Positions 10,386 through 19,863 of a DNA stretch of 50,679 bases are shown here, in pieces (the stretch's first letter is position 1; every line of letters begins with the position of its first letter). Made by a program: the position numbers and the translations under genes. Source of the stretch: Seminavis robusta (Eukaryota > Bacillariophyta > Bacillariophyceae > Naviculales > Naviculaceae); assembly GCA_903772945.1 (NCBI GenBank), contig CAICTM010000739.1, forward strand, positions 1 to 50,679, read 5' to 3'. The notes under the pieces were generated by a model that searched no databases, was not told the origin of the DNA, and saw nothing but the letters and a program-made list of their open reading frames with translations.

Positions 10386-12284
10386 CTATCCCTCCTTTTC
10401 AAGCGCCTCCTTGATGCTATCCCAAAGTTCGGCTGGATTCTCGTGCGAGACGTCTTCTAGGACTTGTGCCATGGGCGATTTTGGTTTTTGGCCGGCTTGT
10501 TGTTGTGCCAATTCTTCCAATTGTTGTAGATTGTGACAATGAAAGACGCCCATCATTTCACTGGCTCCTGCCTTGCTCGCCGGTACAATGTTGGGCGATC
10601 GTTCTCGGGACCGGACAAAGACAAACACATCCACATTGACGCATCCATCATTATTGCTGCTGCTGCTCGCAGTGTCCTGGTTGTCGTCGGCATTGTTGTT
10701 GTCACTACTGGAAGTGCTGATGGGTCGATTGACCATGCAAACATTGTGCGGTGCATCCCCGATACACGACAGTACGGTCCAGAGAGCCTTGCTCACAGCG
10801 TGCAAGGATTCTACCGTTTTGGCGGGTGTCGTGGTGGACCCCGTGGAAAGTTGGACACAAAAGCAGGGATAGTCCAAATAGCTGACTTCCACCAAGGATT
10901 CTGGCTCCTCCTCATCATCATCACTGGATGTTGCGGAACAAGGTGCCATAATGTCGGCAAAATCCACAATGGAATTGACCCGTGATGCTGCATAGCAGGA
11001 CCAACCATGATGAATGGCTTTATAGGATGATGGATCCATGTTTTCCACTTCTGCATGGTCGTGATCATGATCATCGTGATCATGATCATCATGAACATGA
11101 TCATCATCATCATCATCATTGTTGCTCTCTTTTGCTGCAGTGTCTGTTGGTTGTTGCTGTTGTTGCTGCTGATTGAACTCGTTCATCATGAGCAATGGAA
11201 CAGGCGGAGTCGGCCACAAATGACAGTGAATATGATTTTGACTCGCTCCCGCTCCGACACTGTTAAAACAGACCAGTAAACTTCCAATGGGTCGAATCGA
11301 TGCCGTCAATCGAACCAAATCATGACAATCCGCCTCAACCAACGCCTGCCCTCTCCAATTGATGTCGGGCGAATCGTCCAAATTGGGCACGAGGAGAAAA
11401 TGCCCTCGCACATCGGCGGGACTGATATTGTGATAGACATCCCATTCGGTGGTCAACGGTGGCAGCGACAATCGTGCCACGCGCGGACGGAGTGCCAACC
11501 GCAAGGGTCCCGTGACAAAGGAATCGGTGGAGGCATCATAAGAAGGTGGAGTGCTGGTGGTTCGGAATTCCTCATTTTGGGCATTATTGGATCCAAACCC
11601 CGGCGACGGTGGCGGTCGGAGCGTCCGTACCAGTTGCAATTGGGCGGCAAACGGTCCATCGAAGCGACATTGAATGCCTGTACTAGAAGTAGACTCCTTG
11701 TCTTCTGGTAGCAATCCAGCGGCTTGTTGGAGTGTTTGATTCATGGCGGCAATTTTGGGATGCATGGGTTCAGTTGCAGTAGTATGATTATTGTCACTGT
11801 CACTGGCTGGTGGTTCTACAAATTCCATAAAGGAATTGGGAATGTGTGGATGCAATCGCACTCCATATCGCACATCAATCATTATTTCATTGTCTGTGTC
11901 ATTGTTGGCTGGAACAGTCGTTGTGACAGCCACTTGTTCTCGTTGCACCAAATCCATCCATTTGGTGGAAAGGTCCACCGATGCCATGCCATAGCTCACT
12001 CGTTGATTCCAAGATAATCCGTCACTGTCACCGTCATCATTGTCGTTGTCGGTATTCACTTCATCCGTTGTATCTTGGACTTCTTTGGTAGTATTCTGAT
12101 AGACATTTCGTTGTCGATCTCGTCTCAAAAAGGCTGGATTGATGTTTCGACTGGACTTGAGTGCTGGCATCCTGTTCCGATGTTGGAGATGACTTGTAGG
12201 TAGAAAACAGGCGCCACCTTGTACCCAACTGAATAACAGTAACACAGGCAGACAATGAAAGAATTCTCCTACAGCCAATGACAT
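10386..12284 (-). CDS. Secreted or organellar HIT/GalT-fold nucleotidyltransferase-like protein
   Basis: An intronless frame of 632 residues. The first true ATG is 12284; the frame upstream is open but starts only from GTG. An N-terminal hydrophobic segment ending in V-Q-G-G-A-C-F-L-P looks like a signal peptide. Around residues 341-356, F-N-S-V-G-A-G-A-S-Q-N-H-I-H-C-H-L-W resembles the HIT/GalT superfamily, in which a His-x-His motif carries the nucleotidyl-transfer or phosphorolysis step. The spacing recalls Ap4A phosphorylase and VTC2-like GDP-hexose phosphorylases, but I cannot choose between them. A Gln run and an Asp/His-rich run (about residues 371-411) follow, then a Ser/Asn/Asp-rich loop. 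The gene converges on the TrhO-like gene with 156 bp between stops. Confidence 0.7.
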   Translation of the reverse strand: MSLAVGEFFHCLPVLLLFSWVQGGACFLPTSHLQHRNRMPALKSSRNINPAFLRRDRQRNVYQNTTKEVQDTTDEVNTDNDNDDGDSDGLSWNQRVSYGMASVDLSTKWMDLVQREQVAVTTTVPANNDTDNEIMIDVRYGVRLHPHIPNSFMEFVEPPASDSDNNHTTATEPMHPKIAAMNQTLQQAAGLLPEDKESTSSTGIQCRFDGPFAAQLQLVRTLRPPPSPGFGSNNAQNEEFRTTSTPPSYDASTDSFVTGPLRLALRPRVARLSLPPLTTEWDVYHNISPADVRGHFLLVPNLDDSPDINWRGQALVEADCHDLVRLTASIRPIGSLLVCFNSVGAGASQNHIHCHLWPTPPVPLLMMNEFNQQQQQQQPTDTAAKESNNDDDDDDHVHDDHDHDDHDHDHAEVENMDPSSYKAIHHGWSCYAASRVNSIVDFADIMAPCSATSSDDDEEEPESLVEVSYLDYPCFCVQLSTGSTTTPAKTVESLHAVSKALWTVLSCIGDAPHNVCMVNRPISTSSSDNNNADDNQDTASSSSNNDGCVNVDVFVFVRSRERSPNIVPASKAGASEMMGVFHCHNLQQLEELAQQQAGQKPKSPMAQVLEDVSHENPAELWDSIKEALEKEG

Positions 12285-12846
12285 CCTAACTCGAGGATGA
12301 ATACTACACACTTGCTATAGATCTAGCTACTAGCTAGAAGTGGGTCTGTGTCATCCGACCTTCCAACCTTTGCATAGGAATGGGTTTGGAACAGATCGGT
12401 GTTGGATGTTATCTGAAGTGTCATGTTGCGTGTTGCATGTTGCCTTGTTTTGGTCTCCTTCTTGGAAGTGCGTCAGTTTGGGCGCACAGCTGTACGGTAC
12501 CGGTGCCGAAAAACGAGCGAAGGACAGACAAAGTGTGGGTGAAGTTTCGCACGAATGTCGCAGTACCGTTCTGAGCTGCTTCTTTGGCAGCTGGACCTGG
12601 TGTCTTCCAGTACAGTCTCTCTACTGAACTCCCAATACAAGAACCGTTTGGCACGGTCAATGACCTCATGCGCAGCTCCTCTACTGCGTTGACCAGGTCT
12701 TTTGAGATGCCTCAAGACCAGTTGGGAACCCTGTACATAAAGGTGCGACTCCAATGCGGTCTTTGAGCCGTGTGCATGAATCTGAGCAACGGCTCTTGCA
12801 TGGAGCTTGCATGGTTTAGGCCCTGTTCACCTACCTCTATCACTTC
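12285..12846. other. Intergenic region before the Mutator-like element
   Basis: No supported gene. It holds the 5' flank of the HIT-fold gene, with a CTAG-rich stretch at about 12323-12337. Short frames on both strands lack protein-like composition. Confidence 0.5.
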
Positions 12847-12877
12847 GGATTAGACATAAGCAAAAGTCACCCCGCTC
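12847..12877 (+). repeat. Left terminal inverted repeat of the Mutator-like element
   Basis: Starts with G-G-A-T-T-A-G and contains A-T-A-A-G-C-A-A-A-A. Its reverse complement recurs at 16437-16467 with about four mismatches. Confidence 0.8.
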
Positions 12878-12889
12878 GTCCGTTGGGGT

Positions 12890-13060
12890 ATTTGGTACCG
12901 TTCCATTTACGTGATGTAAACAGAACGGATCTATTTACTCACGTAGTCATGGCGGACAGTAAACGGAACCGTTCCATAGAATGTAATCGGATCAGTTCTG
13001 TTAACTTCTCGAACCTTCTCGGAACGTAATCGGAACCGTTCCGAATACTGTCCGCCTTAA
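12890..13060. repeat. Left subterminal array of the palindromic motif
   Basis: Four or five degenerate copies of a unit with T-A-A-A-C or T-A-A-T-C followed by G-G-A-A-C-C-G-T-T-C-C or a near variant. The decamer at 12951-12960 recurs as its exact reverse complement at 13047-13056, so the array also contains a larger inverted repeat. The motifs match those of the right end. Confidence 0.75.
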
Positions 13061-13177
13061 ACTGTCATTGGTGTGGTATGGTTGCTGCCTTTAAAGAGGT
13101 TCTGGTCTTTGAACACAATGTGCCCTTTCATTTCATTCCTAAAGTAGTCAGCTCATGAGATTTCAGACAAGTGCACC

Positions 13178-15000
13178 ATGTTTCCAACACCAACTAATCC
13201 ACGTATCCAGCCTTCTACAGAAGAAGTCAGTTGGTTGGTACCTTCCATTAGCCTTGAGGATGTGGAGGGGAATCCTCCAATTGACCTTTGCTGCATGTTC
13301 TGCTTTGATGGAGATTATGCCAAAACTGCAGCTAAAATGGAAACAACAAAGATCATACTTCCTCCTTCTATCTATGAACCTGATCCTGACAAGAAAGATG
13401 TTACTCTAGACTTGATCATCGACAAAGCTATGAAACATTCTGACACAACTCTTATCAAAGGCAAGATGACAAAACTGTTGGCAATGAGATTCACTACTAT
13501 TTACTTTGTGAATGCAAGCGAAAATACTACAGTCAACGGGGCGCCACAACATCGGCAAAAGAGAACCAAAAGGAAAACTTTAGACAGGATAGAATAGTCG
13601 ACAAGGGGAAAGGTAGTCGAGGTCCAGATGGGAGGAGCTTTCCCCGCAGAACCGAGACATCTAAGCCCCACAAAAAATGCCCTGTTGAATTCAAATTGAG
13701 GTTGATCCCTGGCCAGTACTGTACTTCAAGAGAACTCGTAAGGCACTGGGTATTCACAACCATTCTCGAACTCCATTTGTTGACAAACATAGAAGAATGA
13801 AAACCTACTCGCAGGAAGAATTGAATCTGGCCCAAACGTATAGCCAAATCTGTCCTGCCGGTGCCGCGATGGCTTTGACTAGCAAGGCAACTGGCACCCT
13901 AGCACCTTCCAAAGATCAGCTCCGTTACAACAAGTCTCCCACTTCTAACAAACATGTATCCCAATCCCAGGCTCTTATCGAGTACCTCAGGGAGCAAGTA
14001 TCTTTGAAGAAGATGAGATTCGTTGCATTGTATCACGAGGTCACTGAGACAAGTTTGCTAACCATTTCAAAGGCCAGCATGAATAGGAGGGCTCAACAGA
14101 TGAACAATGAGGGTGTCTTTGATGAGGACCTGGAACAAGCTCAAGATATACAGCTCACCTATGAGGACTCCAGTTCCACTGTCCAGCAGCTGAGACTTAA
14201 GTCAGCTGCAGAGAAGGTTGGTATTGCAGAGGCACTATTGGCCATGAAGCAAGATATGCAAGTGGGCAAAAAGGTGTTCCTTGCTTGTGCCTGGTGCACT
14301 GAAGAAGAGAGAAAACTGTTTCAGAAGTATCCAGAAGTTCTTATGGTTGATGTAACGTTTCAAACAAACAATCAGGGAAGGCCTCTGTTTACAAGTTGCT
14401 CACCAGGCAGGGACATGTTCTTCTTCACACCATTAAGGGCCTACTTACCTTCCCAATGTAGGTGGGTCTTCAGTTGGCTGTTTGGAAGTGCCATACATTG
14501 TTACTTGGCATGTACTCTCTTGCAAGAACTCAGCTGGTGCTCAGTGACGGTGACCCAAACATCTATCTATCGTTTGAAGAACACCAGCCCAAAGCTTACC
14601 CAAATGCCATTCATGGATTGTGCATTTACATCTTGTGACCAAACCACTGGCTGAAGCTGGAAGTAAATTGGTAGGGAAGGATGATCCCTTTGTATTGAAT
14701 CAAATCGAGACTTTCAAAAGATGGGTCTTTACCTGGATGTGTCTTGGAGGAATTGAGACTGATGAGGAATTTGAAATCTCACATAGATTGTTGGTCCAGT
14801 GGCTGAAGGCATTTCGCAATGATGATGCGACCGAAAGAGCCTCTGAGGACCTCAAGCACAACTCTTACCATTTGGAGCTCGAGCTGATCCGAATCATGAA
14901 CCACAAGAGCCGTTGGTACTTTCCAAGTAGACGCCACCAGGGTATTGGACATTATCCAATCCAAATTGAATTTCCAATGTGGGCGCACGCAAAGGCTTGA
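13178..15000 (+). pseudogene. MULE-type transposase, broken by frameshifts
   Basis: Protein-like plus-strand segments at 13178-13597, about 13495-13790, 13797-14540, 14540-14635 and 14620-15000 join only through frame changes. They show a zinc-finger-like part (C-P-V-E-F, then G-I-H-N-H-S), a helical linker, then the DDE-type core: M-V-D-V-T-F-Q-T-N with the first Asp, R-W-V-F-S-W-L-F, and S-D-G-D-P-N with the second Asp followed by H-G-L-C. This order fits MuDR/FAR1-like transposases. At least three indels and an in-frame stop near 14634 disable it. The last segment, after 14620, is a clean 126-codon frame, so the damage may be fairly recent. Confidence 0.78.
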
Positions 15001-15099
15001 GGGCATGATCACGAAGGGGTTTGTCCTGGAAAGCGTTCGTCACTGACAGGGGTGGATAGAACTTCATTCTACCAAAGATGGCCAGATCACCACAAAAGC

Positions 15100-15830
15100 T
15101 CATATACTCCGGCAAAAAGGGAGTTGGAAAGGCTCCTTTTTGGCTGGATCAAGAACATTATCAGTTTCACCCTGGAGGTAGCCATTCTCCCATAGACCAA
15201 TATCTGTTCCAAAAATACAGATATCAAAATTGGATGACAATAGCTTCGTGAGATCAGCCTTACGCTCATAGATGCCCTTGACGAGTGAAGTCTGCTTCAC
15301 AAGGCAAAATTTTGGGGGACGCGACTGCTGGCCATCCGGAACGGGAAGATTGCCAATGCTCTGGCGAAGAAGCTGGCAATTACTTGATTGATGTGTGGCA
15401 CAACCAAGTGGGATGGCTTGTCTTCCGTGGCGGCAATAGCAGTAGACAGTGTGTCCATCTGATTGTTGGCAATCAACGTTTGGAGTTCTGCATTGAAACC
15501 GGGATGATCGAATGAATTTTTTTGTGGATCGATCCATACAAATGAGTGTTCATGAGTTTGAACTCCTGTCATGAAAGTCTAAGAGCTCAAGGATGTCATA
15601 CCGATTCTCAAAGCTAATTTCTTCATGGTGTTCAAAGGCGGCCTTCTCAGTACCATAGAGCTCATAGTCAATGAGTTGTTCGGAACCACAATGAGGAAGA
15701 CAGAGTTCTGGAGTTTAAAGTTCTTCAGCAGTTGACTCTGATCCCTGCCTTCTTGAACCTTTTGCTTCTTCCTGTCACTCCGCTCCCCAGGAGATAAATC
15801 CAACTCAGGTCTCCCACCAAGAGATGCCAT
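15100..15830 (-). pseudogene. Second frame of the Mutator-like element, unknown function, broken
   Basis: From an ATG at 15830 a minus-strand frame begins M-A-S-L-G-G-R-P-E-L-D and runs to 15579. Protein-like sequence then continues in neighbouring frames at 15572-15297 and about 15310-15100, ending near P-E-Y-M-S-F-C-G-D-L-A. It faces the transposase tail to tail within the same inverted repeats. I recognise no domain. A low-complexity AGT/CAA stretch at 15880-15935 lies just upstream. It may be an accessory gene of the element or captured host DNA. Confidence 0.45.
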
Positions 15831-16035
15831 GGTGCAAGTGACTGGAGCAGAAGCAAACCGCAAACAACAGTGGAACCAAGAGTAGTAGTAGTAGCAGTAA
15901 AGTAGTAGAAACCACAACAACAGCAGCAACAACAAACAAGCAGAGGGATCAAGCAATGGTTGGGTGAGGTGAAAGAGACTTGGTGGAGTGTGGTGGATGA
16001 CTTTTGTAATGGATGCTGTTGCTGTGCTGCGGCGC

Positions 16036-16420
16036 AGAGTAAATGGAACTGTTCGACTACTCCACGGTATATCACGACGTAAACGGAACTGATCAAGTTA
16101 CTCTATGTAAACAGAACTGATCGAAAATCCCACGGTAACGATCGAAACGTAAACGGAACTGTTCCAACTACTCCACGTAGCGAAAACAGAACTGATCCAG
16201 TTACTCGATGTAAACAGAACTGATCCGAACACTCCACGATGACTATCGAAACGTAAATGGAACTGTTCCAACTACTCCACGGTATATCACGTAGCGTAAA
16301 CGGAACTGATCCAGTTACTCAACGTAAATAGAACTGTTCGAAATACTCTACGATGAGAGGATCGAAGCGTATTTGGAACTGTTACATTTACTGAGAGTAA
16401 ACGGATCGATTCCATCTACC
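16036..16420. repeat. Right subterminal array of the palindromic motif
   Basis: About eleven copies of a unit of roughly 30-42 bp. Each starts with a variant of T-A-A-A-C-G-G-A-A-C-T-G-T-T-C-C or its G-A-T-C-C form, followed by a short spacer with A-C-T-C-C-A-C-G or G-T-T-A-C-T-C. Two unit types, a G-T-T-C-C type and a G-A-T-C-C type, recur through the array. The core is a dyad, as expected for a protein-binding site. Confidence 0.85.
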
Positions 16421-16436
16421 TTGCGCCTGCCTGAGA

Positions 16437-16467
16437 GAGCAGGGTGAGTTTTGCTTATGACTAATCT
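16437..16467 (-). repeat. Right terminal inverted repeat of the Mutator-like element
   Basis: The reverse complement of this stretch aligns with 12847-12877. The next gene starts 132 bp further right. Confidence 0.8.
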
Positions 16468-16598
16468 AAGCTCTGGCGTTGCGCCAAATGCGCCTCACAA
16501 ATCCAACTCACAAACCATCCAGGAACAAAACACAAACCACGCATCCAACAAGGCAACTTGTTTAGAGAAAAACCTCACCAACAACCATAATAATCATA

Positions 16599-17225
16599 AT
16601 GAAGCAACGAGCTGACTCTCCCACCCGCGGCAAGAACTCTCCCATCACTACTTGCTATAATATGAAGAAAAAGTTGACTGCCGCCGACGCCATGAACGTG
16701 CCACCACCCACCGGCCTCAAAAACTGCCGAGGATTGTCGGCTGGGAACAGACCCGCTCAAAAGACACGACGACGACGATCCTCTTTCAATACGACTTTGG
16801 ACATCGAAAATGATCACAAGAGACCGGCCGAACGATTGCGCGCCTTTTTCCACCGACGGGATGACGACGACAGTGATTATGAAGAAGAAGAAGAAGACGC
16901 CATGTCCGGTAGTGCCACCGATCGTCTGCGAGCCATGTTTTTCCAATCCAGTTTCAGTCGCAACAACAGCGACGATGACAGCGAAAGCGACGACGAGGAG
17001 GACGATGATGATCTGAGTCTTTCCGCCACTGATCGACTCAAAGCCATGTTTCAATCCAGTTTCAGTAGCCGTCGTGACGAAGATGACGAAGAGGATTTCG
17101 ACTTTGGCGGCGTGTACAAGAAATCACCCCGTCCACTATTGAATTTCTTTTCTTCGGGAAACAAAAAACGCTATTCCGACACGGACTCGGGTTTCCTCGT
17201 CACCACGGCCATGGAGACAGATTAG
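16599..17225 (+). CDS. Acidic low-complexity protein with three D-R-L-R-A-M-F repeats
   Basis: A single-exon frame of 208 residues from an ATG at 16599. The N-terminal 70 residues are basic and Pro/Thr-rich (R-R-R-R-S-S). Three repeats follow: P-A-E-R-L-R-A-F-F (about residue 76), S-A-T-D-R-L-R-A-M-F (about 105) and S-A-T-D-R-L-K-A-M-F (about 141). Each is followed by a Ser/Phe/Arg stretch and an Asp/Glu run. The tail has a fourth hydrophobic patch, R-P-L-L-N-F-F. There is no signal peptide or membrane segment. I do not know the family; the pattern suggests a disordered protein carrying repeated short helical docking motifs, perhaps nuclear, but that is inference. It lies just outside the Mutator-like element. 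Confidence 0.6.
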   Translation: MKQRADSPTRGKNSPITTCYNMKKKLTAADAMNVPPPTGLKNCRGLSAGNRPAQKTRRRRSSFNTTLDIENDHKRPAERLRAFFHRRDDDDSDYEEEEEDAMSGSATDRLRAMFFQSSFSRNNSDDDSESDDEEDDDDLSLSATDRLKAMFQSSFSSRRDEDDEEDFDFGGVYKKSPRPLLNFFSSGNKKRYSDTDSGFLVTTAMETD

Positions 17226-18079
17226 AAATCATAGAGAGGATCAAAGAGTGGCCAAACATACACCCAACAGAGAATAGGTGCAACCGGTGGCATTTCACTG
17301 ATGATACACTATTACATTCTTCCACGCACGCACATGTACAGAAACACAAAAAGATAATACCATTACTATATAAATTAGGTCAAACAAACAAACAAACAAA
17401 CAAACAAACAAGGATACACCTGAGCAACTCTTGTATATACTCGCTAGCTACTAGCCTTGATTGTGTGGATGGATTGCGAGAGTGGAATCACTAGCTAGGA
17501 GGAGACGGAAGCTTGAGGGCACACCGGAAGCACCTGAACATATTATTAAAATTGACTCTAGCGAGGGAATTTATCGAGCCACCAGTGCTTTGGGGCACAC
17601 TGTCTGGCAAAGCGTGGGCCACCCACCCCAATAATGATGGAACAGATCCACGAATCATTGGATCGAAGCCTTTGCTTTCCCCAACGAGATACAGTGAACC
17701 CCTTGCATCTGGGTCCTTTTTCAGGGTCCACCAGAAGGATTGCTGGTCTGCTTTGAACAGGCAGGCAAGAGGTGTGATCACTCCAGTTCCCTGTTACAGC
17801 TTACAGTACTGCTAGCTTAGAAAAGTGTGAGTAGCGCAAAAGAGTGTCATTGGTTTTGCTTTCCTAGCTAGTAGCTGGCCGTTGAGTCTTCTGCATTATT
17901 ATTATTATTTATTCGTGTTGGTGAGCACCAGTTGCACCACAAAGCATTCAGGAGGAAAGTCGAACAAGAAGACCAAGTGCCGGCGTCTTCTTGTCTGTTT
18001 GGTTTCTGGAAGTGCGTTGCGTCTTCTTTGTTGTGCTTGTGCGTTACTGTGGCACTTGAGATCTTTCGAAGCTGAAAGG
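17226..18079. other. Intergenic region with an AAAC microsatellite
   Basis: No supported gene. A tandem A-A-A-C repeat of about seven units lies at 17384-17411. The stretch 17491-17815 has frames of about 100 codons open on both strands; neither is recognisable. The frame of the next gene is open back to 17882 but has no ATG before 18080, so 17882-18079 is best read as 5' leader. Confidence 0.5.
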
Positions 18080-19345
18080 ATGACAGACACGTCGACTCGT
18101 TGCCAAGATGTGAAGACTCGGAGAGTCACTCGAGTCTGCTGGGGGTGCCACACCAACGAGGCACAAGGCGATCGATTCAAGCAGTGTCCACTCTGTGCCA
18201 AGAATGGCTTTGTACCAGCTCTCTTTTGCTCACAAGCTTGCTTCAAGAAATCTTGGCCCGACCACAAACAATGGCATAAGAACGAGGGAGCAAAGGCGAA
18301 GGACAAGTTGACCGGAACCGCTCAAAAAATTTCGTCGCGGTCACTACACCTAGAGCCTTCCTCCTCCGAGTATCAGAATCTCCTCAATGAATCCAATTCG
18401 AAAGTGGCCGAAGGTGACTTCAATAGTGCAAAGAAAATCCTCCAAAAGGCTCAGAAGATCGATCCAGCACGTCCACAAGCGTATTTGATTTTGGGGACAC
18501 TCTACCAGACCTGCGAGGAATCCAAATCATGCTATGAGCAAGGTTGTCAGCGGTCCGCAATTCTCGCTCTAGCGAATACACAAGTTGACAATCACGTCGA
18601 ACAAGAAAAATCCGATATCACCTATTGGTGGGCTCTTTCCGTTTCTGGAGTGTTCATAAAGAGTTTCGAACTGGACTCCTCCCGAGACAACCATTGTCCG
18701 AAACCAAACTCGTGGCGCCATGATGGCATGTTCAAACGAATCACAAAGGTGGCGCTCGATGGATACTGGTACAACAAGGCGGGCTCCCTCTGCTCAAAGT
18801 TGGTGCAATGTAAGGGCCCCTCCACTTTCACCAATTTGGCTGCCATGAGGGCATTTGCTCTTTTTGCATGCTTTCGAGATGATGAAAGTTCGCCCTTGAA
18901 GCGTACAGCTGAAGAGCTTGAGGAGCTGACTGCACTACGCTACTATGTATCTGAGAATGATAAAGGACTCCTCGGCTTTTTTTTTCGAGAGAGTGCAGCG
19001 GCCAAGATTAATGCAAATGTCATTGACGAGGCCGACAGCACGGCTTTGGAACGAGGTGAAGCTGGCTTATGGGTTGTGATTCATGGCCTTGAGAGCCAAG
19101 CAGGTCAGGCAATGAATGGCAAATTTGGACTGGTTTGTACGGACGGGTTGGAAGACGGCCGGGTCACTGTGAAGGTGGAAGGCATGGATGGATGGAAGCG
19201 GATCCGGCCCGACAAAAATCTAGTGGAAGTCCCCTTTTCTGAGGAACAAGTGGCTCTCATTTCAACAATCGAGGAGAACGACCAGTGGAAGTTTGTCAAA
19301 TCTTCCCTTGAGCTCCGTGAGGCGCTTTGTTCCATGGCAGAATGA
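18080..19345 (+). CDS. MYND-type zinc finger protein with a TPR-like region
   Basis: A single-exon protein of 421 residues; 18080 is the first ATG in the frame. Residues about 20-68 form a MYND-like finger: C-W-G-C, then C-P-L-C, then F-C-S-Q-A-C-F and a final H-K-Q-W-H. MYND fingers bind Pro-rich peptides and mediate protein-protein contacts. Residues about 95-160 look like tetratricopeptide helices (A-E-G-D-F-N-S-A-K-K-I-L-Q-K-A, then A-Y-L-I-L-G-T-L-Y). The C-terminal half is not recognised; no SET domain motifs are seen. MYND proteins of this kind are numerous in diatoms. The role is unknown, probably as an adaptor. Confidence 0.8.
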   Translation: MTDTSTRCQDVKTRRVTRVCWGCHTNEAQGDRFKQCPLCAKNGFVPALFCSQACFKKSWPDHKQWHKNEGAKAKDKLTGTAQKISSRSLHLEPSSSEYQNLLNESNSKVAEGDFNSAKKILQKAQKIDPARPQAYLILGTLYQTCEESKSCYEQGCQRSAILALANTQVDNHVEQEKSDITYWWALSVSGVFIKSFELDSSRDNHCPKPNSWRHDGMFKRITKVALDGYWYNKAGSLCSKLVQCKGPSTFTNLAAMRAFALFACFRDDESSPLKRTAEELEELTALRYYVSENDKGLLGFFFRESAAAKINANVIDEADSTALERGEAGLWVVIHGLESQAGQAMNGKFGLVCTDGLEDGRVTVKVEGMDGWKRIRPDKNLVEVPFSEEQVALISTIEENDQWKFVKSSLELREALCSMAE

Positions 19346-19863
19346 ACGCGGAACGAATGACAGGTTGTGAAATTTGAGCTAGAAGAGATACCAGCTGTCT
19401 CTTTTTGTTGCACCGAGATCCAACCGGCCATGGGGAAATCCACGGCATGCATGAGAGTTACTCGCTCCAATTTGATATAGAAATGAAACCACAACTTGTA
19501 GAGGCTTGCAGAAGCTTGCAAAAGCAACTTCTTTAGACCACTAAGTGTGCTGCGGAATGCGTAGTTTGAGAGCTACGTATTTCCAGGCCGTCTGGTCCGT
19601 TACCTGATTAGCAATCCCAGCAAGCATGAAGCCTTCACTAAAGATCAACCTTGGGCTTGTCCTGCCACCTGAACTTCGTATTGCGCACAAACGCCTACTA
19701 GCTGGCTTGTCAAACACAGATACCGGTACCGGGAGAGTTAGAAGGAAACGTCATGCGAACCCAGATCTTTGCGATGGGAAGCCGAAAGCATGGGGAGCAT
19801 GGGAAGCCCAAAGCAACTCTGTTCCGAGCTCACAAAAGCAATCAAGCAACGACACTTTGAACC

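Larger units (their letters stand above)
12847..16467. mobile_element. Mutator-like DNA transposon, decayed
   Basis: A unit of about 3.6 kb bounded by imperfect inverted repeats (12847-12877 and 16437-16467, about 27 of 31 bases matching). Inside each end lies an array of a short motif around the palindrome G-G-A-A-C-N-G-T-T-C-C. The centre holds a broken MULE-type transposase on the plus strand and a second broken frame on the minus strand, converging tail to tail. Mutator elements typically have long terminal repeats, and maize MuDR also has two convergent genes. I find no clear 8-11 bp target duplication, so the copy is probably old. The frameshifts mean it cannot make its own transposase. 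Confidence 0.75.
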
